From assembly GCF_024198175.1 (NCBI RefSeq), contig NZ_JAJVKV010000020.1, positions 93,454-157,453 of the forward strand: a stretch of 64,000 bases of DNA, in the 5' to 3' direction. Numbering within the stretch: position 1 is the stretch's first letter; every line of letters begins with the position of its first letter. The position numbers and the translations under genes were made by a program. Source of the stretch: Pyxidicoccus xibeiensis. Its GTDB lineage: Bacteria; Myxococcota; Myxococcia; Myxococcales; Myxococcaceae. Below, piece by piece: positions 39,413-47,279 of the stretch. Under the pieces are notes generated by a model. It saw only the letters and a list, made by a program, of their open reading frames with translations, did no database searches and was not told the DNA's origin.

Positions 39413-40858
39413 ATGAAGAGCAGTCTGGGGAGGGCCCGGCGGTGGGTGGGCCCGGGACTCATCGCCGTCTTGCTGGGCGCCTGCGCCCACACGGAGAAGG
39501 CCGCGGAAGAAGTCGACGAGCAGCTCTCCGAGGTGGAAGCAGTCTTCAGGGAGGACGAGGCGGAGGCGACCGGAGCGGCGAAGCGCGATGGAGGCGGGGA
39601 GGGGGCCACCCGGCCCAGCCGCCAGCGCCCGAAGAGCTTCTCGCGCGAGTGGTATGTGAGCACCTCGGGTTCGGACCAGGCCGCGGGCTCGAAGCAGGCG
39701 CCGTTCCGCACCATCGGCCGGGCCCTGAAGGCGGTGGGGCCCGGTGAGGCCATCCGGGTCCTTCCAGGGGAGTACAAGGGGAGCGTCGTCATCGACGGTG
39801 GCGTGAAGGCGGGGAGGGCAGACGCGCCCATCACCCTGCTGGGCACCCAGCACCCGAAGATTGTCCCGGGCGCGAGCGGGGCCGTGGTGCAGATCCGCAA
39901 GCCCTTCTGGGTCGTCGACGGCTTCGACATCGACGTGAAGGGGCAGCCGCGCTTCGCGGTCGTCTTCGAAGGGAACACCGAGGGCTCCGTGCTGGCCGGC
40001 TCGCGCATCCACCATGGCGCGCTGGGTGGCGGCGTCACCACGTACGGTGGGGCGCGCAAGGTGACCATCGAGGGCAACGACATCCACCACTTCCGGAAGA
40101 AGCCGAAGGGCGACTCCCACGGCGTGGTCGTCCAGGCGACGTCCCGGGACATCACCATTCGCGACAATGACATCCATGACAACTCGGGTGACTCGGTGCA
40201 GTGCCTCAAGCCGGACAGCGCCTCGGTGACGCCCGCTCGCGGGGTGGTGGTCGAGGGCAACCGGCTCTACTCGAACGACGAGAACGCGGTGGACATCAAG
40301 ACCTGCAGCGACGTCGTCGTGCGAGACAACGACATGCACGGCTTCAAGAAGTCCCCCAGCTCGGCGGGAGAGGCCGTCGTGGTCCACTACTCCGCGAAGA
40401 ACGTCCGCGTGGAGGGCAACCGCATCTCCGACGCGGGGCGGGGCATCTCCATCGGAGGCGTGCGGGACGGTGGCCAGCCCAGCCCGTCCGACGTGGAGGT
40501 GAAGGGCAACCGCATCAAGGACATCTCCAACAGCGGAGGCAGTGACGGGGTCGGCATCCGCGTGGAGAACGCGCGCGGGGTGCGCGTGCTCGGCAACAGC
40601 ATCGAGGGGACGGACGGCTACGGGATGATGCTCGGGCTGGGCGCCAACAACGCGCCCAGCGAGAACCTGACGGTCCGGGAGAACGAGGTCCGCGGCCGGA
40701 ACCTCGTGAGAATCGGCCAGCGGCGTCCCGGGCTGCGGATGGACCAGAACCGGTACGGCGCTGGTGGGCGCTTCAAGGCGGACCCGAAGGAGACGAACGA
40801 CTTCGCCGAGTGGAAGCGGCTCTCGGGAGTGGACGAGCGCTCGGACGTGCTTCCGTGA
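39413..40858 (+). CDS. Right-handed parallel beta-helix lipoprotein
   Basis: A 481-residue predicted lipoprotein (lipobox LLGAC). The start at 39413 has GGGGAG upstream. After a charged linker comes the DUF1565-type opening WYVSTSGSDQAAGSKQAPFRTI, then PbH1-type coils with repeating V-EGN-I and VRDND-H patterns through residue about 450. This fold is typical of polysaccharide lyases and carbohydrate-binding surface proteins. No catalytic triad can be assigned. The likely role is binding or processing an extracellular polysaccharide. Confidence 0.82.
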   Translation: MKSSLGRARRWVGPGLIAVLLGACAHTEKAAEEVDEQLSEVEAVFREDEAEATGAAKRDGGGEGATRPSRQRPKSFSREWYVSTSGSDQAAGSKQAPFRTIGRALKAVGPGEAIRVLPGEYKGSVVIDGGVKAGRADAPITLLGTQHPKIVPGASGAVVQIRKPFWVVDGFDIDVKGQPRFAVVFEGNTEGSVLAGSRIHHGALGGGVTTYGGARKVTIEGNDIHHFRKKPKGDSHGVVVQATSRDITIRDNDIHDNSGDSVQCLKPDSASVTPARGVVVEGNRLYSNDENAVDIKTCSDVVVRDNDMHGFKKSPSSAGEAVVVHYSAKNVRVEGNRISDAGRGISIGGVRDGGQPSPSDVEVKGNRIKDISNSGGSDGVGIRVENARGVRVLGNSIEGTDGYGMMLGLGANNAPSENLTVRENEVRGRNLVRIGQRRPGLRMDQNRYGAGGRFKADPKETNDFAEWKRLSGVDERSDVLP

Positions 40859-40873
40859 CGGCTGGCGCGGCCG

Positions 40874-41500
40874 CTACCGGGTGAGGTTCACCTCATAGGT
40901 GCCATCTCCCGACGTGGCCGTGCCCGTCACCCGGGTGCTGCCGCTCTTGCGGCGCACCTTGCCGGTGCCGTCGTCCTCGATTTCGCCTTCCATGGTCAGG
41001 TTCAGGGTGACGTTGCCCTCCAGGTCACCGGTCATCTGGAAGGCGCCCATCAGCGTTCCGCTGAAGGTGCCGTTGGGGATGTTGCGCAGCTGGAGGTTCA
41101 GCTCCGGCTGCGTCGCCGTGTCGGTGCTGGACGCGTAGGTGATGTTCACCGGGTCCTCGTCGCCGCCCACGGCGACCTCACCGTCGGAGTAGCCGGCCAT
41201 CCCCACGCGCAGGCGCATGCCCTTGTTGGCGGAGGAGCCCTGGTCCACCTGCCCACCGATGATGAGCGTTCCGGCGGCATCCCCAGTCGCGGACTGGGGC
41301 GGGATGTTCGCGCTCGACGCGGCGTTGAAGCCGGCGAAGCCGAGCTGTAGGGACTTGGTGATGGACTCGTCGAGTCCCAGGTAGGCGCGGCGGGCCTGCT
41401 CGTCGGAGCTGAGCTCGTCATCACCACAGGCCGTCAGGCCTGCGGACAGGAAGAAGGAACACGCGACTGCGGTCACCACGCGAGAAAGAGCTGAGTGCAT
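40874..41500 (-). CDS. Predicted lipoprotein of unknown function
   Basis: A 208-residue lipoprotein (lipobox LTAC followed by GDDE, Asp at +3 suggesting a particular sorting fate). The mature domain is rich in Gly, Ser, Thr and beta-prone stretches (LRVGMAGYSDGEVAV, FSGTLMGAFQMTGDLEGNVTLNLTMEG in the DNA). No family recognised. It converges on the beta-helix gene with 15 bases between stops. Confidence 0.65.
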   Translation of the reverse strand: MHSALSRVVTAVACSFFLSAGLTACGDDELSSDEQARRAYLGLDESITKSLQLGFAGFNAASSANIPPQSATGDAAGTLIIGGQVDQGSSANKGMRLRVGMAGYSDGEVAVGGDEDPVNITYASSTDTATQPELNLQLRNIPNGTFSGTLMGAFQMTGDLEGNVTLNLTMEGEIEDDGTGKVRRKSGSTRVTGTATSGDGTYEVNLTR

Positions 41501-41754
41501 CTCGTCTGTCTATCGCATCGGACCGGACCTACACCAAGCGCCTGCGCCCCTCTGGAAAGTGAGGCTTGGGTGTGGCCGAAATGCACGACAAGGGGTCCAT
41601 TCCCGCGCACGGCCTCGCGGGAAATCCAACACAGCGCAACCCGCTGGCGTGACCTGCTGCCGGGCGGGCGGGGAGGCCCTTCGAGGCCCCTGGGCAGGCT
41701 CCATCGTGACGCGCACCTTGAGCGCGCCTCACTCATACTCAATGGAGCGATGAC

Positions 41755-42813
41755 ATGGCGACGACTCCCAAGAACCCCGACTTGTCCACCAACCCTGGCG
41801 ACCTGAACCGCGGCCTGTCTACTGGTGGCCCGGGTGATGACCTGTCGAATGGCCGTGGCGCAACCCGCCCTCAGGACGCTGCCGGCAGGCAGACCTACGG
41901 CCTGGGCAGCGGCCTGGGCAGCACCACGGGTGGTACCCGCGACTTCTACCGCGAGGCGCTGGCACGTGGGGCGAGCAGCCGGGGGCGCGAGGACTTCCGC
42001 TACTCCGACCGGCGCGAGGACTACGGCAGCAACCTCCGCGGAGAAGTTGGCCCCTACACCAACGAGCGTGTCGGCATGCAGGGCCGCGAAGAGAGCTGGC
42101 GCGAGCAGCCCCGGCGCTACGAGCAGGCAGGCGAGGGCTACCGCGGCTCCGAGGGAATGCGCGGACAACAGACCTACCGCAGCGAGGAGTGGAACGCGCA
42201 GCGCCCCACGGAGCGGTATGACGTCCCCTACGAGGGCCGTGGCGAGGAGCACTCCGAGCGCGGTGGCCGGCCCAGCGGGCGCACCATGGCGCTTGCCGCC
42301 GCGGGGCTGGGCGCCGCTGGCGTGGGCCTTGGCTTGATGCGCCGCGGCCGGTGGGCGAAGGAGCCCCTGTGCGCGAGGGACGTGATGAGCCGCGGCGTGA
42401 AGACGGTGCTGCCCGAGCAGACGCTGCGTGAGGTGGCTCGGCTGATGCGCGAGGAGAACGTGGGCATCGTGCCGGTGACGGACCTGCAGGGCCGGCTGCT
42501 CGGCGTGGTCACCGACCGCGACCTGGTGGTGCGCGCGATGAGCGAGGACCGCCTGCCCTCCCAGGTGCGCGTGACGGACATCATGTCCTCGGAGGACCTG
42601 GAGGTGGCCACCCCGGACGACTCCGTCCATGACCTCATCGAGCTGATGGGCCGCAAGCAGGTGCGCCGCATCCCGGTGGTGGAGCGTGACAACCGCCTCG
42701 TGGGCATCATCGCCATGGGGGACATCGCCACGCGCGCCGAGTTCGACGAGGAACTGCAGGATGCGCTCGAGCGCATCTCCTCGCGCCGCTCCTTCTGGTC
42801 CCGCCTCGGCTGA
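41755..42813 (+). CDS. Tandem CBS-domain protein with disordered Arg/Gly/Tyr-rich N-terminus
   Basis: A 352-residue protein. Residues 1-175 are low complexity, rich in Arg, Gly, Tyr, Glu and Ser with no hydrophobic core, and probably disordered. A short hydrophobic Ala/Gly-rich helix (about 178-195) could touch a membrane. Two CBS domains follow: DVMSRGVKTVLPEQTL...VTDRDLVVRAM and DIMSSEDLEVATPDDSV...GIIAMGDIATR. CBS pairs bind adenosine nucleotides and usually act as sensors. GGAG lies about six bases before the ATG. The preceding 254-base gap shows nothing else identifiable. Confidence 0.84.
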   Translation: MATTPKNPDLSTNPGDLNRGLSTGGPGDDLSNGRGATRPQDAAGRQTYGLGSGLGSTTGGTRDFYREALARGASSRGREDFRYSDRREDYGSNLRGEVGPYTNERVGMQGREESWREQPRRYEQAGEGYRGSEGMRGQQTYRSEEWNAQRPTERYDVPYEGRGEEHSERGGRPSGRTMALAAAGLGAAGVGLGLMRRGRWAKEPLCARDVMSRGVKTVLPEQTLREVARLMREENVGIVPVTDLQGRLLGVVTDRDLVVRAMSEDRLPSQVRVTDIMSSEDLEVATPDDSVHDLIELMGRKQVRRIPVVERDNRLVGIIAMGDIATRAEFDEELQDALERISSRRSFWSRLG

Positions 42814-42849
42814 GACGGCGCTGACTGACCGCGGCAGGTAGAAAGACAG

Positions 42850-42892
42850 AGGGCCTGGAGTCCCGAGGTTTTCCCTCTCGATTCCAGGCCCT
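42850..42892. terminator. Bidirectional terminator between the CBS gene and the GTPase operon
   Basis: An arm of 13 bases (42850-42862) pairs with 42880-42892 with one G-U-type wobble, extended inward by CGAG/CTCG around a loop containing TTTT. T-rich sequence follows on the minus strand (CTGTCTTTCT). It sits between convergent genes and marks the left edge of the minus-strand cluster. Confidence 0.65.
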
Positions 42893-43092
42893 TCTACTGG
42901 CGAGGCGTACGGGCCCTTCGCGCGGCACCTGAATTCTCTCGCCGGCCCATGCGGTCCATCAGGGAAGAACGCAGCGGCAGCGCGGGTCTTCTGGGGCACC
43001 GTGCCGGCTTGGGGCCTCAACAGCCCATCCTCTCGAAGCACCGGAAGCTCGGCCTCCGCGCCTCGGGAGACGACGGACCTGCACCCAGGCGG

Positions 43093-44889
43093 CTATGCAG
43101 CTGGCGCAACCAGTCGTTTCTCCGTCACGCGACCGATGAGCTCAATCGATCGCCGCTCCAACTCCCGGAATGATCTCGCACCGGCGCTTCTCTCGGAGCG
43201 CTTGCCGGTGAGATCTTCGACGATCTCATCGATCGCGCTGAGCTCGGAGTCGTAGAAATCCAAGAGGAAAGACTCGAGCTGGGCCCAGACCTCAACCTGA
43301 ACCGACAAGGCGGAGTCGCGATAGGCGGAGCGCACCCCATCTCGCGCATCCCGAAGCTGAAGCCGGTATTGGTCCTGCTGCCGCTCCTCCGCGATTTGAG
43401 CGACGACGGCCAGAACGCCTCCGACTGCGGCAATCACTCGACCGGCGTTGCCGAGCGTCCTGGCGACCTTGACCGCGCCCCAAGGCTGGAACTCCACGCC
43501 GAAGAACTTGCCGACGTTGTAGACGACTTGATGGGCTTGGCTGCCTTTCGCCGCAGTCGCCGAGCCGATCGCTGCGCCCTCCGCCGCTGGCCCCGTCGCC
43601 CAACGCGCAGCCCAGCTACCGATGTTGTTCGCGACGTCGCCGACCTTCTTCGCTTTCGCGGGCCACTCGGCGAGAACCTCCTCCTTGGGGCGTGCGTGCC
43701 AGGAAGGGGGGGCGAACTCTCCCACGAGCGTACTCGGACCTCCAGGCAACACGCCGTCAACCTGCCCACGGAGCTCGCGCGCGAGTACACTGTCCCGAAG
43801 AGCCTCCAGCTGACGGCGAAGGTCTCCGAGCTCGGCTTCAACACACTGACGCGCTTCCTCGGACAGGGCCGCACTGCGCGCGCTCGCCCGCTTCTGGGCA
43901 TCCACGTGACGCGACTCGACATCCTTCTCGCTCCTCCCAGGCTCGATCGCCTCGGCCACCTCGTCTCCGTACTTACCGATGTCGGCGACTGCTCGGCCAA
44001 TGACCCCTCCCATCGCCGTGCGGAGTCGGGCGCGTGATGCCAGGAGGATGCCTCGCTTGCGGTGCAACAACTCGAGCGCGGCGCGCTCCTCGGGGATGTC
44101 GGTGGACAGGAGGGCGCGCCCCTGCTCAGCGAGCCCACGCATCGCGAAAAGTGGCGCCGAGAGCCTTCCCACCAGCCCTCGCTCCGCGATGAATGCGTTG
44201 AGCGCCTCGATCAGCGCTCCAACGTTTGCAATTTCGAGAAGGTCTGCCCGGTCCTGGCCATGAGCGCTCTGGGCGTCGAGCCAGGAGCGAGCGTCGATGA
44301 ACACCCCTCGAAAGTCCTCCACCGTAAGGGGAGCGGTGACCTTCTCGATATCTACGCGCTTCGTCTCCGACGTGCCCGGATCCTGGCCCATCTTGTTGAC
44401 CACCAGGAGCATCCGCCGAGCGTGTTGACGCGCGAACGCGAGCTCGCGGAAATGACGCCCAATGGTGTCGTCGAAGAGCTCGTTGGTCACCACGAAGACC
44501 AGCAGGTCCGCACGGTCGATGGCAGCGTAGGTCTTCTCGTCATGATCCGCGTAGCCCGCGTGGATGCCAGGTGTGTCGAGCAGACGAACGCCGTGCCATT
44601 CGTAGGCTGTAACCGCATCCGTGCAGACGTCGGAGTCGATGACGATGTCCTCACGGCCGGTCAGCACGCGCAGAATCGTGGACTTCCCCGCGTTGTACTG
44701 GCCGACGAACGCGATGGTCAGCGGTGGGGCGTCGCTCGTTGCTCCAACGATGCGAATGCCGTCGACCTCACGGCAGAGGCCACGAACCTTCGGGTCCTCG
44801 GAGCGCGCAACCGCTTCACGAAGCTCACGCTGGAGCTTCTGCATGGCGGCGAGGACCGTGCCGAACTCGAATGACGCGTTGTCAGTCAT
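43093..44889 (-). CDS. Dynamin-like GTPase (second of a pair)
   Basis: A 598-residue large GTPase. G1 is GQYNAGKST (63-71), the switch threonine is probably Thr90 in DVCTDAV, G3 is DTPG (105-108), and G4 is NKMG (165-168; usual form NKxD). Long charged helices (about 270-420) follow, then a Gly/Ala-rich hydrophobic segment near VIAAVGGVLAVVAQIA, typical of a membrane-inserting tip. Dynamin-like proteins remodel or sense membranes; paired bacterial examples include the LeoA/LeoBC (Eleos) anti-phage proteins. The ATG at 44889 has GAGGAG upstream and lies four bases after the first GTPase stop, so the two are coupled. Third positions here look less GC-rich than in neighbouring housekeeping genes. 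Confidence 0.85.
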   Translation of the reverse strand: MTDNASFEFGTVLAAMQKLQRELREAVARSEDPKVRGLCREVDGIRIVGATSDAPPLTIAFVGQYNAGKSTILRVLTGREDIVIDSDVCTDAVTAYEWHGVRLLDTPGIHAGYADHDEKTYAAIDRADLLVFVVTNELFDDTIGRHFRELAFARQHARRMLLVVNKMGQDPGTSETKRVDIEKVTAPLTVEDFRGVFIDARSWLDAQSAHGQDRADLLEIANVGALIEALNAFIAERGLVGRLSAPLFAMRGLAEQGRALLSTDIPEERAALELLHRKRGILLASRARLRTAMGGVIGRAVADIGKYGDEVAEAIEPGRSEKDVESRHVDAQKRASARSAALSEEARQCVEAELGDLRRQLEALRDSVLARELRGQVDGVLPGGPSTLVGEFAPPSWHARPKEEVLAEWPAKAKKVGDVANNIGSWAARWATGPAAEGAAIGSATAAKGSQAHQVVYNVGKFFGVEFQPWGAVKVARTLGNAGRVIAAVGGVLAVVAQIAEERQQDQYRLQLRDARDGVRSAYRDSALSVQVEVWAQLESFLLDFYDSELSAIDEIVEDLTGKRSERSAGARSFRELERRSIELIGRVTEKRLVAPAA

Positions 44890-44893
44890 GTAT

Positions 44894-47197
44894 CTATGAC
44901 TCCTCGGGGATGACCTTGATACGCACGCCCACCAGACGGCTAGCGAGGGACACGTTGCTTCCGCTCCGCCCGATGGCCTTGCCAACCTCACGCTGCGGAA
45001 CGCGCACCAGGGCGCGCTGTGTGGACAGAGAGACCTTCGCGGGCGATACCACCGCCGGGCGCAGGGCGGACGCCACCTGCTGCACGGCAGGGCCGTTGGG
45101 GATTCCATCGACCCACTCACCAATCGCGATACCCACCTGCTTGCAGAACCGGTCGTCCTCCCGTTCGTCCTGCCAGAGGAACTTCGTTCTCACGCCCGGA
45201 TCGCGAACGACCCGCGCCAGACGCTCTTCGGGCACGGGTGTGCCCACGAATTGCCCCGTGCGAACGAGCAGCCTGCGATTGAGGTGCTCCAGGATGGTTC
45301 CGACTTCCCGGGCGCCTTCGTCGAGTGTACGCGCGACGTCGAACATGCCGGTGTAGAGTTGCCGGGTGTCGTTCCGGATGCCGCGCACAAGGCGGCTCGT
45401 GATGCTGTCGTAGAACCACTTCTTCAGTGCCCCCGCGACCTGGCGCTCCAATTCGTCGATGGAACCGCGAAGCTGCTCAGCGGCTTTCGCCTTCTGGCGC
45501 TGAAGCTTCTGCTCGCGGTCCCCGAAGAGCCAGGAGAGACCGAGGGCCACGACGCCAACCGCGCCCGCGACCCAGCCCACGGGGTTCCAGAAGTTGCCGC
45601 CCCCGAGCCAGAAAGCTACCGAAGCAACGCCTGCCAGTGCGGCTCCACCTGCGGACAACCGGCGCAATGTGCGCTTCACGTCCCACGGATCGAAGGTGGA
45701 AGGCCCCATGGCGTCGAACGCGGCAACGAGCTTGGACTCCACCGACATTTCGCGTGAGAACTCCGTGAGGCGCCCACGGAGCTCGTCGAGGATGACGGAC
45801 TGCTGCCGTTGGAGCCAGTCATCGACCTTCAGTGCCTTGACCTTGCGCCTCCAGCGGGCGGCGACGTCTTCTCGCTCGATGTTTTCATCGACGAACGCCG
45901 ACACCGTGCCGCGAAGTGGCTGAACAAGCTGCGTTGCCTCGGTTTCGGCTCGGGCGTTCGCCGAGCGAACGAACCCGTCGAGCCAGATGTCGAGCTCCCC
46001 GAACTTGTCCTTCAGGTAGTTCGCCGCACGCTTCACCGTCTTCGCCTGCTCGCTCAGCTCTTCTTGGAGGTCGAGGAGAGAGACGAGAGTGCCGTCAACG
46101 ACGGTCTGCACGCGGCGGACGGTTCCCCGGTGCTGGACCTCAGCCTCGAGCGCCGTCAGGAGCTCCCCGAGTCTGCTGTGCTCGGCCAGCACATCGGCGT
46201 ACTTCTGGTGCTCGGGGCGGGTCGAAAAGTACGCAGCCTGTGCGTGGATTGGGATGACACGGATATTGCGCATGCCCAGGAGCTCGCCAGCGAGCCTGTG
46301 GACACGGTCGATGTGCCCCTGCATCTCCGCGTCCTCGATGACCGAGCGCGGGTCCGCGAGGAAGCGCCGCATGAAGACCGGCTTCTGGAGATCGCGCTTC
46401 ACGTTGAGCACGAACAGCATGGGCTTGTTCTGGTGCCGCAAGGCCTGCATGCCCTTGAACGACTCCTCTTGAATCCCGTCCGAGCTGACGAGAAACAGGA
46501 CCACGTCGGTCTCATCAATGACCGAGAGGGCAAGCGCGCGGTCCTCGTCGCCCTCGTAGGCTCCGATTCCCGGCGTGTCGATGATGCGAAGGGAGTTCCA
46601 CGTGTACTCCCTGACGTCACGCGTCGTTCGCTGAGCTCCGTTTCCGATCGTGGAGCCGTCGCCTACCGTGAACGCCTCGCGGATCGTGCTCTTGCCGGCC
46701 ATGGTCCGCCCGAAGAGCGTCACCGTGAAGTGGTTGAGGGCGGCATGCTTCGCGTTGAGCCCGGCCCTGGTCGATCGGAGCGAGCTGGAGAGCGTTGCTT
46801 CGAGCTTCGCCTCGAGTTCCTGAAGCCGCGCGCGCGCATCCTCCACGGCCGCACCGTCGGCTGGCGACCGCCGCGCGATGGTCGCGACTGAGGCCTTGAG
46901 CCGAACGCCAAGCTGCTCCGCATCGTCCAAGGCCGCCTTGGCGACCGAGAATTCCTCGCGCGCTACCCGCGAGCACGCGTCCAACGCGCGGCGGTACGTG
47001 CCGCCACGGTCCCCCGTCCGGAGATGGTCTCTCTTGGGCGTACGGTCTTCCAAGTCCCCTCTAGGGCCGGGCCATGGGGCGGACCCGGAGTCTGATTGTC
47101 GCTCATGGGCCGGGACCAGGAAACCCGCTTGCGGCGCGCCGTCCCGTGTCGCACACTCGCTGGTGCCGGACCTCACCGTGGCTCTGACTGCGCCCAC
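44894..47197 (-). CDS. Dynamin-like GTPase with C-terminal KH-like motif (first of a pair)
   Basis: A large GTPase of up to 767 residues. Counted from the GTG at 47197: helical region 80-150, G1 FGRTMAGKST (162-171), switch RTTRDV, G3 DTPG (207-210), then long helices and a hydrophobic hairpin (ALAGVASVAFWLGGG and GWVAGAVGVVALGLSWLF). The last 40 residues, VPQREVGKAIGRSGSNVSLA plus SRLVGVRIKVI, match the KH motif of NusA (GxxG is GRSG), which binds RNA or single-stranded DNA. I do not know this fusion from described dynamin-like systems. The start is uncertain: the GTG has no ribosome site, TTG codons occur in frame further in, and an ATG at 47106 lies in another frame. Confidence 0.82.
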   Translation of the reverse strand: MGAVRATVRSGTSECATRDGAPQAGFLVPAHERQSDSGSAPWPGPRGDLEDRTPKRDHLRTGDRGGTYRRALDACSRVAREEFSVAKAALDDAEQLGVRLKASVATIARRSPADGAAVEDARARLQELEAKLEATLSSSLRSTRAGLNAKHAALNHFTVTLFGRTMAGKSTIREAFTVGDGSTIGNGAQRTTRDVREYTWNSLRIIDTPGIGAYEGDEDRALALSVIDETDVVLFLVSSDGIQEESFKGMQALRHQNKPMLFVLNVKRDLQKPVFMRRFLADPRSVIEDAEMQGHIDRVHRLAGELLGMRNIRVIPIHAQAAYFSTRPEHQKYADVLAEHSRLGELLTALEAEVQHRGTVRRVQTVVDGTLVSLLDLQEELSEQAKTVKRAANYLKDKFGELDIWLDGFVRSANARAETEATQLVQPLRGTVSAFVDENIEREDVAARWRRKVKALKVDDWLQRQQSVILDELRGRLTEFSREMSVESKLVAAFDAMGPSTFDPWDVKRTLRRLSAGGAALAGVASVAFWLGGGNFWNPVGWVAGAVGVVALGLSWLFGDREQKLQRQKAKAAEQLRGSIDELERQVAGALKKWFYDSITSRLVRGIRNDTRQLYTGMFDVARTLDEGAREVGTILEHLNRRLLVRTGQFVGTPVPEERLARVVRDPGVRTKFLWQDEREDDRFCKQVGIAIGEWVDGIPNGPAVQQVASALRPAVVSPAKVSLSTQRALVRVPQREVGKAIGRSGSNVSLASRLVGVRIKVIPEES

Positions 47198-47279
47198 ACG
47201 CGCCTACGAGGATCCCGGCCGGTGCATGTGCTCCGGAGCGGGGCAGACGGTGGACTGCGCCAGGCGCCCGAGGGCTTGG

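Noticed and set aside
42893..43092. Hidden small gene between the terminator and the second GTPase
   Set aside because: Only short frames without ribosome sites or convincing codon bias were seen.
46963..47106. Separate small gene starting MSDNQT
   Set aside because: Only 47 codons, no ribosome site and no recognisable product; it is reported only as a start-site problem of the GTPase gene.
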